A stretch of DNA of 64,000 bases from Chitinophagaceae bacterium. Its GTDB lineage: Bacteria > Bacteroidota > Bacteroidia > Chitinophagales > Chitinophagaceae. Made by a program: the position numbers and the translations under genes. The notes beneath the pieces were generated by a model. The model was not told the DNA's origin. It worked only from the letters and a program-made list of their open reading frames with translations, and did no database searches. Location of the stretch: assembly GCA_016722465.1 (NCBI GenBank), contig JADKJC010000013.1, positions 744,001 through 808,000 on the forward strand. The letters run 5' to 3'. This document shows positions 50,611-60,094 of this stretch, one piece after another (the stretch's first letter is position 1; each line of letters begins with the position of its first letter).

Positions 50611-51297
50611 TCACATTGTTACCTGTGCATTGTCCCACACTTTACCACTTTCCGTTTTAATTGTTCTTCCGGGAAATTTCTTAATCACAATATAATCATG
50701 TGTGGCCATCACAATGGCAGTACCGTAATCCCTGCCGATCTGGATCAGCAATTGCATGATCTCGTCACTGGTTTCGGGATCGAGGTTACCGGTTGGCTCA
50801 TCGGCCAGTATCAATTTAGGAGAATTCAATAATGCCCTTGCAATATCAACTCTTTGCTGCTCGCCGCCACTCAGTTCAAAAGGCATTTTAAATCCTTTTG
50901 TTTTAAGGCCTACTTTATCCAGTACATCCGCAATTTTTTCATCCATCAGTTTTTCATCTTTCCAGCCGGTGGCTTTCAGTACAAATTTCAGGTTATCGTT
51001 CACGTTACGATCGGTAAGCAATTGAAAATCCTGGAACACTACGCCCAGGTTCCTGCGCAGGTAAGGTACTTTTTTCCAGTCCAGTTCCCTCAGGTTATAA
51101 CCCACTACCCAGCCTTCCCCATGATTCAATTCAAGGTCGCCGTACAGTGTTTTCAGCAAACTACTTTTGCCGGTTCCTGTTTTGCCTACCAGGTACACGA
51201 ACTCGCCTTTATCTACAGAAATATTTACATCGCTCAGGATCAAATTATTTCCCTGGTATATCTTAACGTTCTTCAGATCTATGATTGCTTGAGACAT
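50611..51297 (-). CDS. ABC transporter ATP-binding protein, FtsE-like
   Basis: 228 residues: Walker [11 protein letters not shown]-loop [13 protein letters not shown], signature LSGGEQQR, Walker [14 protein letters not shown] and switch [14 protein letters not shown]. The sequence pattern matches FtsE of the FtsEX pair, which controls cell-wall hydrolases in division, but no FtsX gene is adjacent, as is usual in Bacteroidota. LolD-type lipoprotein ATPases are the main alternative. Convergent with the glycosyltransferase gene, 6 bases between stops. Confidence 0.88.
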   Translation of the reverse strand: MSQAIIDLKNVKIYQGNNLILSDVNISVDKGEFVYLVGKTGTGKSSLLKTLYGDLELNHGEGWVVGYNLRELDWKKVPYLRRNLGVVFQDFQLLTDRNVNDNLKFVLKATGWKDEKLMDEKIADVLDKVGLKTKGFKMPFELSGGEQQRVDIARALLNSPKLILADEPTGNLDPETSDEIMQLLIQIGRDYGTAIVMATHDYIVIKKFPGRTIKTESGKVWDNAQVTM

Positions 51298-51434
51298 CGT
51301 CGCTTGGTTGGTTTACTTGTTTATGGCATTTGTTCATTCCATCCGTAAACATTTAATGAATGCCGGAGGCAAATTTAATTGTTTGAACACGGGCAATGAA
51401 AATTTTTTTATCCAACCGGTGTTAAAATGTGAAT

Positions 51435-51473
51435 AACTAATTTTATAGTTTTAAAACTAATTTTATAGTTTTA
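51435..51473 (+). promoter_or_regulatory. Two tandem BlaI-type operator dyads
   Basis: AACTAATTTTATAGTTTTA occurs exactly twice, at 51435-51453 and 51455-51473, with a 20-base period. Each copy contains the dyad AACTA-n6-TAGTT. They lie 19 bases before the blaI-like ATG and overlap the likely promoter, so they are probably the binding sites of the BlaI-like repressor (autoregulation). Confidence 0.75.
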
Positions 51474-51491
51474 CTCTCAAATCAATCAAAC

Positions 51492-51854
51492 ATGTCAAAG
51501 TTATTGACCAAGGCAGAAGAGCAGATCATGCAGGTGATCTGGAAATTAGACAAGGCGTTTCTCCGTGAAATTATTGATGCGATGCCTAACCCTAAACCAC
51601 ACAGCAACACCGTTGCCACCATTGTAAAAATACTGGTAGAAAAGGAATTTATCGGCATTACGGTGTTTGGGCGCATGCACCAGTATTATCCATTGATCAG
51701 CAAAGATGCTTACAGCAAAAACAGTATGAAGAGCCTGGTGAAAGGATATTTTGAAGGCAGCTTCAGCAATGCAGTATCCTTTATGGTAAAGGAAAACAAT
51801 ATCAGTGTGGAAGAACTTGAACTGTTGCTGAAACAACTAAAGAAAAAACCATAA
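51492..51854 (+). CDS. BlaI/MecI/CopY-family repressor
   Basis: 120 residues. The winged helix spans about 1-75: TKAEEQIMQVIWKLDKAFLREIIDAM, PHSNTVATIVKILVEKEFIGITVFGRMHQYYPL. A dimerisation tail follows (MKSLVKGYFEGSFSNAVSFMVKENNISVEELELLLKQLKKK), including the region where BlaR-type partners cut BlaI. It is 41 bases upstream of the M56 gene, the standard BlaI-BlaR order. In Bacteroidota such pairs regulate many things other than beta-lactamase; none is in the window. Confidence 0.93.
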   Translation: MSKLLTKAEEQIMQVIWKLDKAFLREIIDAMPNPKPHSNTVATIVKILVEKEFIGITVFGRMHQYYPLISKDAYSKNSMKSLVKGYFEGSFSNAVSFMVKENNISVEELELLLKQLKKKP

Positions 51855-51895
51855 CAATACTTATCAACCATTTAGCTAACAGATAAAACAATTAT

Positions 51896-54033
51896 ATGCC
51901 TGTAATAGCCTGGTATATTTTAAAGATCATCCTTTGCTCCGCCATTCTCTTCAGTTATTACTGGCTGGCATTGCGGAACAAAATATTTCATCAATACAAC
52001 CGCTTTTACTTACTGGTTTCGGTTGTGCTGTCCATCACTTTACCGTTTGTGCAGATCAATATCTGGCCTGCAGCCGGCGCAGATGCCACTGATACCATCA
52101 GGTTACTGAAAGTAGTGAGCAGTGGCAATGAATATTTAGATGAGATCATTGTAACCACTAAGAGTAACCAGTTGAACATGGTACAGTTTTTCAACTACTG
52201 TATGCCGGTATCAGTATCCTCTTTCTTACTGTATTTATCCAAAGTATTATCAAGATCAGAAAACTGTATATCACCAACCAGCATTATTTCATCCAGGATA
52301 CCTGCCTGGTTCAAACGAATGTACAAGGCACTCCCTTTTCATTCTTCAACTATATTTTCTGGAATGCTGATATCGACATCAACAGTAGTATCGGGCAGCA
52401 GATATTTAAACATGAACTGGCACATGTAGAGCAAAAGCATACGCATGATAAACTCTTCATCAATATTATCCTGGTGTTCCTTTGGTGCAACCCCATCTAC
52501 TGGCTCATCAAAAAAGAGCTGAACATGATACATGAATTTATTGCAGATAAAACAGCGGTGGAAGGCAGTGATACTTCCGCATTTGCCAGTATGATATTGC
52601 AGGCAGCTTACCCACAACAGCATTTTCAACTTACCAATCAATTTTTTTATTCACCTATAAAGAGGAGACTCGCCATGATCACGAAAAACAACCATTCCAA
52701 AGCCGGCTATATTGGCCGGGTGCTGGTACTGCCATTATTGTTCATCACATTTGCGGCATTTAGCTTTAAAACAAACAGCCTGAATGAAAGCGGCCGATCA
52801 ACTTACAATGGAAAACAAATAACCGTTGTTATCAATGCAGGGCATGGAGGCAAAGATGCCGGCGCCAAAAGCATTACCGGCAACCTTTATGAAAAAGACA
52901 TCGTATTATCCATCACAAAAAAAATTAAGGAACTCAATTCCAATAAAAGCCTGAACATTGTTTATACAAGAGAGGATGACAGTTACCAATCACCGCAGGA
53001 AATCGCAACATTTGCCAACGCTCAAAACCCCGACCTCTTTATATCCATTCATCTGAGCAGTGCTGAAAGCAACAATGATAAACAAAGTGGAATGGATGTG
53101 TTTGTAGCAAAAGATAATTTCAGCAATGCAGAAAAAAGCAAATTGTTTGCCTCTGCCATTATTAATCAATTTACCGGCAATTACCCGTTGCCCCTAGCCC
53201 CCAATCCGCAGCAAAGGGAACAGGGGATATGGACATTACAGGAAATCAACTGCCCGGCGGTTTTGATTGAGGCCGGTTATATTTCCAATGAAAAGGATCT
53301 CCAGTTTTTACAAACAGATAATGCCAAAGAAAACATTGCGAGGAACATATTGATAGCAGTAGAAAAATATGCTTCTGCACTTTCCGGTACAACTAAAATA
53401 ACAGCAACTGAACAAATACAAGCCAAAGCAATTGAAGCAAAGCGAAAAGACAATTCAACCGGAACAGTCACCATGAATTCAGAAAAAATAACTGTTGAGC
53501 CGATAAAACCAGCGCCATTGTATATACTGGATGGTAAAGAAGAAGACTCCACGGTATTGAAAAGAGTAAATCCTGACAATATTGACAGGGTGGATGTTCT
53601 AAAAGGTGAAAGTGCAGTTGCGTTATATGGAGAAAGAGCCAAAAACGGTATTGTACTCATTACCACCAAAAAGCCAGCAAGTCCAACAGCACAGAAGAAT
53701 GACGCAGATGACAAAATATTTACCCAGGTGGAAAATGAAGCAGATTTTATTGGCGGAAGGGAAGCATGGATAAAATATTTAACCAGCAACCTGGATGGTA
53801 CCATTCCGGTAAAGGAAGGATGGAAACCCGGAAAATACAATGTGATCGTTGAATTTATCGTAGACAAGGAAGGCAATATCAGTGAAGTAAAAACCGCAAA
53901 TTACCAGGGAACAAAAACAGCAGCCCATTGTATCAACCTCATTCAAAAAGGGCCCAAATGGAAACCTGCTATTCAAAACGACCATCCGGTAAAAGCATAC
54001 CGCAAACAACCTATTACTTTTATAGTAGAGTAA
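51896..54033 (+). CDS. M56 metallopeptidase fused to peptidoglycan amidase and TonB-like C-terminus, one frame break
   Basis: About 712 residues after adding one base near 52204 (ORFs 51896-52429 and 52474-54033). N-terminus: BlaR-type M56 membrane protease with FKHELAHVEQKHTH (HExxH at 173-177), EFIADKTAVE and a last helix VLVLPLLFITFAAFSF. Then an N-acetylmuramoyl-L-alanine amidase (Amidase_3, about 305-495) with all zinc and catalytic residues: His317 in AGHGG, Glu333, His386 in SIHLS and Glu459 in IEAGY. A plug-like piece (LYILDGKEEDS, GESAVALYGERAKNGIVLITTKK) and a TonB C-terminal domain follow. Probably a wall-damage sensor and cleaver paired with BlaI. Confidence 0.85.
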
Positions 54034-54043
54034 AGCCATGATT

Positions 54044-54080
54044 AAAAGTGTACCGCAATTTTATACTGCGGTACGCTTTT
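54044..54080. terminator. Bidirectional terminator between the M56 gene and purM
   Basis: AAAAGTGTACCGCA and TGCGGTACGCTTTT pair over 14 bases with one G-U, flanked by A-rich and T-rich sides, between two convergent stops. Confidence 0.85.
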
Positions 54081-55260
54081 AATATACAATATCTTCGCCC
54101 CCAGCCTTTATCAGTAATTCTTTTTTATCACTTGCTTCCACCCTGCCAATAACCCGGGCTGCTATACCAAAAGATTCAGCAGCATCGATCATCAATTGTG
54201 CATCTGCTGCATTACAATAAATCTCCAGCCTGCAACCCATATTAAACACTTCATACATTTCTCTCAAGCTGCTTCCACTGTTGTCTTTAATTACCTGGAA
54301 TACTGGTGGTACTTCAAACAGGTTATCCTTGATTACTTTAAAATTACCGGGTAAATATTTCATGCACTTGGTCTGCCCACCACCACTGCAATGGATAAGG
54401 CCATGTATCTTATCAAAATTATTTTCCAGCAATTGCTTTAATACCGGCGCATAAGTACGTGTGGGCGATAACAACAATTCTCCAATGGTGCCAAACTGTT
54501 GACCATCGGCGTTAGGTAGCCCATAATCAGTAGTCAATTTATTTTTACCGATGTACACCACTTCATCCGGTAAGTTATTATCGTAGCTTTCTTTAAAATT
54601 TTCAGCGTAATATTTACTCAGTGCATCATGCCTTGCGCTGTTAAGTCCATTACTGCCAATCCCACTGTTATAAGCCGTTTCATACGTTGCTTTACCATAG
54701 CTGGCAAAACCAACGATCACATCACCTGCCTGTATCTTATCATTGCTGATGATCTTGTTTGTTGGCCAGCGGCAGGTCATGGTGCCATTCACTGCAATGG
54801 TTCTTACCACATCACCCACATCAGCCGTTTCGCCGCCGAGGTAATGAATATTTACACCAACGCTTTTCAATGTATCAAACAATTCCTGTGAGCCATTGAT
54901 GATCTGCGACAATACTTCACCCGGTATCAGGTGTTTGTTGCGGTCGATGGTGCTGTTAAAAACGATGTTATCATAAATTCCCACGCAAAGGAGGTCATCC
55001 AGGTTCATAACAATTGCATCCTGTGCAATACCTTTCCATACGCTGATATCGCCGGTTTCTTTCCAGTACAGGTAGGCTAAAATACTTTTGGTGCCGGCGC
55101 CATCTGCATGCATTACGTTTACAAAAGCATCATCACCGCCTAAATAGTCGGGATAGATTTTGCAAAAAGCATTGGGAAACAGGCCCTGGTCAAGATTTTT
55201 AGTGGCGGCATGCACTTCTTCTTTTTGTGCAGAAACCCCCCTTTTGCTGTATAAAGACAT
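54079..55260 (-). CDS. purM: Phosphoribosylformylglycinamidine cyclo-ligase (AIR synthase), Bacteroidota type
   Basis: 393 residues with the PurM ATP-binding fold: HADGAGTKSILAYLYW, IAQDAIVMNLDDLLCVGIYDN, LGGETADVGDVV, GDVIVGFASYG and the C-terminal GLIHCSGGGQTKCMKYLP. Catalyses closure of the imidazole ring in purine synthesis. Length is larger than E. coli PurM (about 345) but normal for this phylum. No frame problem. Confidence 0.93.
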   Translation of the reverse strand: MSLYSKRGVSAQKEEVHAATKNLDQGLFPNAFCKIYPDYLGGDDAFVNVMHADGAGTKSILAYLYWKETGDISVWKGIAQDAIVMNLDDLLCVGIYDNIVFNSTIDRNKHLIPGEVLSQIINGSQELFDTLKSVGVNIHYLGGETADVGDVVRTIAVNGTMTCRWPTNKIISNDKIQAGDVIVGFASYGKATYETAYNSGIGSNGLNSARHDALSKYYAENFKESYDNNLPDEVVYIGKNKLTTDYGLPNADGQQFGTIGELLLSPTRTYAPVLKQLLENNFDKIHGLIHCSGGGQTKCMKYLPGNFKVIKDNLFEVPPVFQVIKDNSGSSLREMYEVFNMGCRLEIYCNAADAQLMIDAAESFGIAARVIGRVEASDKKELLIKAGGEDIVY

Positions 55261-55263
55261 ATT

Positions 55264-55378
55264 CGTTTCTTGTTACTCGTAATTTCGTTTCTCGTTTTTG
55301 AGTTCCTGATAATCGGGCTTGCCACTATTTACTTTTGACTCCACCAAAACGAGAAACAAGAAACGAGAACCGGTTTTT
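55264..55378. repeat. Low-complexity inverted repeats (CGTTTCTTG / CGAGAAAC type)
   Basis: CGTTTCTTGTT and CGTTTCTCGTTTT near 55264-55298 are complementary to AAAACGAGAAACAAGAAACG near 55346-55366. Simple repeats of this type recur between genes in Bacteroidota genomes. It lies in the divergent purM/ribF interval; purpose unknown. Confidence 0.6.
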
Positions 55379-55431
55379 TAATGCGGCAATTTACAACCCA
55401 ATTAATCATTCCACCATAACAAATTATCAAT

Positions 55432-55439
55432 TAGTTTTG
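55432..55439 (+). promoter_or_regulatory. Putative -7 element of ribF
   Basis: TAGTTTTG fits TAnnTTTG, 12 bases before the ATG at 55452. Confidence 0.4.
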
Positions 55440-55451
55440 CACCTCTTTATT

Positions 55452-56404
55452 ATGACAGTACACACAGACATTAACAGCTTACCGGTTTTTAAAAATGCCG
55501 TAGTTACCATTGGTACTTTTGATGGCGTTCACAAAGGGCACCAGCAGATACTGCAACTGATGCTGGATGAAGCAAAACAGGTAAATGGCGAAACTGTCAT
55601 TATCACGTTTCATCCGCACCCAAGGCAGGTGATCGCCATGCGGCAAACAGAATTGTTCCTGCTTAACTCCCTTCATGAAAGATAACATTGCTGGAGCAGT
55701 ACGGCATCCGGCACCTGGTGGTAACCCCTTTTACAGAAGAATTTTCTTTACAATCTGCAGAAGAATACATTGAGCAATTCCTGGTAAAGCGCTTCCATCC
55801 GCATACCATTATCATTGGCCACGACCATCGCTTTGGCAAAAGCCGAAGTGGTGATTTTGAATTGCTGGAAAACAGCGCAACCCAATACAATTTCCTTGTA
55901 AGAGAGATCCCAGGCTTTATGCTGCAGGATAATACCATCAGCTCAACCATCATCCGCCAGGCATTGTTGAAAGGGAATATTGATACTGCCAATGAATACC
56001 TGGGCTATCCTTACTTTTTCAGTGGTATGGTGGTAGAAGGTAATAAATTAGGGAGAACAATTGGGTACCCCACGGCCAACCTGAATATTACCGAAGAAAA
56101 GAAATTGATTCCGGGCAATGGTGTATATGCGGTGGAAGTGGTGGTGAATAGTGAATTGTCAATGGGCAATGGGCAATACCATTATTCCGGTATGATGAAC
56201 ATCGGCATCCGCCCAACAGTGGAGGGAGTAAACAGGATGATAGAAGTAAATATCTTTGATTTTGACAAGGAAATTTATGGTGACACCTTAACGATCCATA
56301 TAAAAAAGCGTTTGCGGAATGAACAAAAATTTAACGGGCTGGAAGAATTGAAAGAACAGTTGGCGAAAGATAAACAGCAGGCCATTCAATTGTTAAATGG
56401 ATAA
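55452..56404 (+). CDS. ribF: Bifunctional riboflavin kinase / FAD synthetase, one frame break
   Basis: About 317 residues after adding one A in the run at 55678-55680, giving LNSLHEKITLLEQYGIRHLVV. The first part (55452-55685) has the FAD synthetase motif TIGTFDGVHKGHQQIL and FHPHPRQV; the second (to 56404) has GHDHRFGKSRSGDFELL and the riboflavin kinase domain with GYPTANLNI, GVYAVEVVV, GMMNIGIRPTV and EVNIFDFDKEIYGDTL. RibF makes FMN and FAD and is essential, so the break is probably an artefact. A short extra SELSMGNGQYHY piece in the kinase domain is noted in the findings. Confidence 0.93.
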
Positions 56405-56481
56405 ATAGATACATTGTTGAATCAGCAGTTACTTTTCCGCTATCCATTTTCAATTATCAATTATTAATTTTCCATTATTAA

Positions 56482-57480
56482 TTACCGCATCATCTTCACC
56501 ACCATTTCCTTTAGCAACGAACCATCAGGAGTGCCGCTGTCATGTATTCCAATACTTCTCAGGTTGTATTCATGCAGCAGCAGCAGTGCTTTCTCCACGC
56601 CTTCGTAGCCATATAACTTAATGGTGGCAAGCGCTTCTTTAGCAGCATAAGGATTGTTGTAAAACAAATGCCTGATGGCGCCTTCACTTTTATCAACCAT
56701 TCCAAATACACTGTACAACTTACTAAAGAACCCATACAAAGAAGGCAGGACTAACTGTATCGGTGCAGCTTTGGGGTTACTTTCGTAATACTGAATAATT
56801 TTAATGGCTTTGGCAAGATCTTTTACCGCCAGCGCATTCTGCAATTCAAATGCATTGTACTCCTTACTTATGCCCACGTATTTTTCAATATCATCTTCAG
56901 TAATCGTTTTCCGCTCGCCGAGGTTTACCATTACTTTTTCAATCTCGTTGGTTACCCTGCTCAGGTCGTTGCCTACAAATTCAACCAGTAAGGCAATGGC
57001 TTTGGGGCTCATATCAAAACCCTGCTGACCGATATAATCCTTCAGCCACTCCACCATCTTATAGTCCCTGATCTTTTCAGAAGTAAACACTTCCCCATCC
57101 TTTTTAATGGTTTTGTAGAGTTTGGTCCTTTTATCAAGCGTCTTCTCTTTATAACTCACCACGAAAATAGTAGAGGACAAAGGGTTTTCAATATAATTAT
57201 CCAGCTTATCAATATCCTTCATCTGCTGGGCTTCTTTCAGCAATACCACCTGTTTATCGGCAAACATCGGGTAACGCATACAGGCATTCACCACATCGCT
57301 CCAGTTGGCATCCTTGCCATAAAATACACTCAGGTTAAAGCCGGCCTCACTTTCATTCAGTATTTTATTCTCGGCATAATCCATCACCAGGTCAATATAG
57401 TAGCCCTCCTCTCCCTCCAGCCAGTACAATGGCTTAAAAAGTTTTTTCTTCCAGTCCCCGATAATTTTTTCTGCTGACAT
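56482..57480 (-). CDS. holA: DNA polymerase III subunit delta
   Basis: 332 residues. The HolA pattern is visible: KPLYWLEGEEGYYIDLVMDYAENKIL, NACMRYPMFADKQVVLLKEAQQM, TIFVVSYKEKTLDKRTKLYK, NDLSRVTNEIEKVMVNLGERKTITEDDIEKYVGISKEYNAFELQNAL. Delta opens the sliding clamp in the clamp loader. Divergent from the flippase gene. Confidence 0.93.
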   Translation of the reverse strand: MSAEKIIGDWKKKLFKPLYWLEGEEGYYIDLVMDYAENKILNESEAGFNLSVFYGKDANWSDVVNACMRYPMFADKQVVLLKEAQQMKDIDKLDNYIENPLSSTIFVVSYKEKTLDKRTKLYKTIKKDGEVFTSEKIRDYKMVEWLKDYIGQQGFDMSPKAIALLVEFVGNDLSRVTNEIEKVMVNLGERKTITEDDIEKYVGISKEYNAFELQNALAVKDLAKAIKIIQYYESNPKAAPIQLVLPSLYGFFSKLYSVFGMVDKSEGAIRHLFYNNPYAAKEALATIKLYGYEGVEKALLLLHEYNLRSIGIHDSGTPDGSLLKEMVVKMMR

Positions 57481-57641
57481 GCGCCAAAATTAAGTTACTG
57501 CGGCATAAATAAAAAAGGAAGTAATTAACGACAGCAGCACAGTTTCCCACAACCTGATAATACAAATCAACTGAGCAGGTGGATGAATTTTTACAATTAT
57601 CAAAATAGAGTCATAATTTACGGCACTATCAACTATCGCCT

Positions 57642-59078
57642 GTGGCCGCACTAAAAAACAAAATGGTTTACCAGCTCTTACTGTCTGCTACACAGGTTTT
57701 GCTTCCATTGGTTACCTATCCCTATATCACAAGGATACTGGGGCCGGATAACCTGGGCAAAGTAAATTATGTAGATTTTGTTTCGCAGGTTTTTATGATC
57801 CTGGCAGCATTTGGCATCCCTTTTTATGCTGTAAGAGAAATCGCCACAACAAGGGATAATGCTTTTAAAAGAGCAGCGTTGATAAAAGAACTTGTTTTAC
57901 TTCAAGCCATATTCGCTGTATTATCAACGGGTGTTTTCCTGCTGTTCACTTTTAGAAACTGGCCATCAAACCCTGCATTGTATGCCACAGGAATGGCGAA
58001 TATCCTGATCAGTGCATTTTCATTTGACTGGTATATACAGGGTATGGAGCAATTCCGTTTTGCTGCGGTAAGAACCATCCTGGTAAGAGTTACCATGCTG
58101 GTTTCGTTCTTTATCCTTGTAAAAAATGAACAGGACTACTCCATCTACTTTGCCATATTCTCGGTTGGCATGTTGGTAATAGCATTGTTCAACAGCATTA
58201 AAATGCTGCAGGAAACCCATTTCAGCAAGGAACCTGTTAACCTGAGAAAACACCTGGTTCCGTTATGGCATTTCTTTCTCACTTCTTCTGCAATCAGCAT
58301 CTATGTTTACTTTGATACGATCATTTTGAAGCACATTACACAAAACGACCAGGTAGTAGGTTATTATACCACCGTGTTGAAAATGGTAAAGATTTTTATC
58401 GTAATTATCATCGCAATGGGTACTGTATTAATGCCAAGGATGTCGTACCTGGCAGGCGCTGGAAAAACTGCTGAAATAAAAATGCACGCCAACAAACTGC
58501 TCCAGTTTATCCTGGTGGCAGGCTTGCCGCTTTGCTGCGGCCTTTTCATGCTGGCTCCGGAAATCATTCAAACGATTGCCGGAGATAAATTCATGCCGGC
58601 TGTGCCACTGATGAGGATACTGGCATTTTTACCATTGATCATTGGGCTGAGTAATTTGTTTTGTTTTCAAACACTGGTACCCTTTAAACAGGAACGAAAA
58701 TTTTTACTGGCAGTAATCGTTGGCTGCATCACCAGTGTATCACTTAATTTTTTGTTGATACCGTCCTTATCAGCACAGGGCGCTGCATATGCAACTACCA
58801 TTACTGAATTGATCATTACCATCATTACCGGGATACTGGCATACCGGTTCATTCAATTTGAAATAAAAACTTCATCAATCCTGCAAACTTTTTTTACATC
58901 GCTGCTGTTTATTCCATTGATACTGCTTTGCAGAAATGTATTTGCCTCGCCGCTAATGGTATTATCCATCGCCATACCTTCCTGTTGCACATTGTATTTT
59001 TTCATCCAGTACTTTATTTTCAATAATATTGTTGTGAAAGAGATAAAACAATATGTACAGAACCTGCTGAAATTTTAA
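57642..59078 (+). CDS. Polysaccharide flippase, Wzx/MATE-like
   Basis: 478 residues, twelve to fourteen helices. N-terminal YPYITRILGPDNLGKVNYVDFVSQVFMILAAFGIPFYAVREIA is the Wzx (PF01943) hallmark. FFLTSSAISIYVYFDTIILKHI opens the second half. Moves lipid-linked oligosaccharides across the inner membrane. Starts at GTG 57642 (VAALKNKMVYQ); ATG 57663 is an alternative. Followed after 11 bases by a glycosyltransferase. Confidence 0.9.
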   Translation: MAALKNKMVYQLLLSATQVLLPLVTYPYITRILGPDNLGKVNYVDFVSQVFMILAAFGIPFYAVREIATTRDNAFKRAALIKELVLLQAIFAVLSTGVFLLFTFRNWPSNPALYATGMANILISAFSFDWYIQGMEQFRFAAVRTILVRVTMLVSFFILVKNEQDYSIYFAIFSVGMLVIALFNSIKMLQETHFSKEPVNLRKHLVPLWHFFLTSSAISIYVYFDTIILKHITQNDQVVGYYTTVLKMVKIFIVIIIAMGTVLMPRMSYLAGAGKTAEIKMHANKLLQFILVAGLPLCCGLFMLAPEIIQTIAGDKFMPAVPLMRILAFLPLIIGLSNLFCFQTLVPFKQERKFLLAVIVGCITSVSLNFLLIPSLSAQGAAYATTITELIITIITGILAYRFIQFEIKTSSILQTFFTSLLFIPLILLCRNVFASPLMVLSIAIPSCCTLYFFIQYFIFNNIVVKEIKQYVQNLLKF

Positions 59079-59089
59079 ACCTGCTGCTG

Positions 59090-60091
59090 TTGAATCAAGA
59101 TCATACATACTATGTTGCGGAGGCTTACGATAACTCACAGTATACTGCTGGTATTGTAAGAAAAGACAATGAGAAGCTACTGGATGCAAATGGGTTTACT
59201 CCATTAAAATTCCGGCGCACAAGAGAAGGTTCCGCCTTTATAAAAATATCAAGAATCATCAACGCAGTTCAGCTGGCATTTTCAATAAAACCAAACAGCC
59301 TTGTGTTATTTCATTTCCCGTTACTGGCGGCTGCTTATAAATGGCTGCTGCAACTATTAAAATGGCGGGGTATCAAAACCGTTGCGCTGGTCATCGATAT
59401 TGATGGTATACGGGATAATGATGAACAGCTATTACAGGATGAACTCCGGCTGCTGCATCAATTCAGTTATATAATTGGCCATAACCCGGCTATGAAAAAT
59501 AAATTGCTGGAATACATACCGGCTGCAAAAGTTTTTTCAATTGGCCTGTTTGATTATCCCGTTAAGGGGCAACCCTTACAAAGGGTTTTTTCATGTATTA
59601 TTTGCTATGCCGGCAATATTACAAAAGCAACATTTGTGTATCAGTTGCATCAGGTACAGCAATGCCATTTCTATATTTATGGTGTAGGGTATAATGCTGC
59701 AATGAATCCGAAAAACAGTTTCATTTACAAAGCTGTGGTGGCACCCGATGTGCTGCCATCTGTTTTAGAAGGAAGTTTTGGCCTGGTATGGGATGGCGAC
59801 AGCGTTGACAGTTGTGATGAATACCTGCGCTATAACAATCCGCACAAACTTTCGTTATACTTAGCGGCCGGTCTGCCGGTAATTGTTTGGAAACAATCTG
59901 CCGTGGCTGCTTTTGTGGAAGAAAACAATATTGGCATTACGCTTGATTCTCTTATTGAGATCCCGGTAAAACTCGGCAGTATGACCGCAGATGACTATGA
60001 AAAAATGAGGACACAGGTCTTGGCTATTGGCCAACAAATAAAAGAGGGATATTTTCTGAAAAAAGTAATCACTGAAATAAAAGCATTGTAA
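59090..60091 (+). CDS. Glycosyltransferase, galactofuranosyltransferase-like
   Basis: 333 residues from TTG 59090. It resembles the beta-galactofuranosyltransferase family of Gram-negative capsule loci: YYVAEAYDNSQYTAGIVRKDNEKLL, LFHFPLLAAAYKWLLQLLKWRGIKTVALVIDIDGIRD, and the C-terminal GLVWDGDSVDSCDEYLRYNNPHKLSLYLAAGLPVIVW, where nucleotide sugar binds. It follows the flippase by 11 bases and stops 3 bases before the stop of the convergent GT4 gene. Confidence 0.82.
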   Translation: MNQDHTYYVAEAYDNSQYTAGIVRKDNEKLLDANGFTPLKFRRTREGSAFIKISRIINAVQLAFSIKPNSLVLFHFPLLAAAYKWLLQLLKWRGIKTVALVIDIDGIRDNDEQLLQDELRLLHQFSYIIGHNPAMKNKLLEYIPAAKVFSIGLFDYPVKGQPLQRVFSCIICYAGNITKATFVYQLHQVQQCHFYIYGVGYNAAMNPKNSFIYKAVVAPDVLPSVLEGSFGLVWDGDSVDSCDEYLRYNNPHKLSLYLAAGLPVIVWKQSAVAAFVEENNIGITLDSLIEIPVKLGSMTADDYEKMRTQVLAIGQQIKEGYFLKKVITEIKAL

Positions 60092-60094
60092 CTG

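Noticed and set aside
51492..54033. Beta-lactam resistance system
   Set aside because: The BlaI and M56 pairing is there, but no beta-lactamase or PBP2a-like gene is nearby and the receptor carries an amidase, not a penicillin-binding sensor.
55264..55378. CRISPR array
   Set aside because: The repeats are short, low-complexity and inverted, with no regular spacers and no cas genes.
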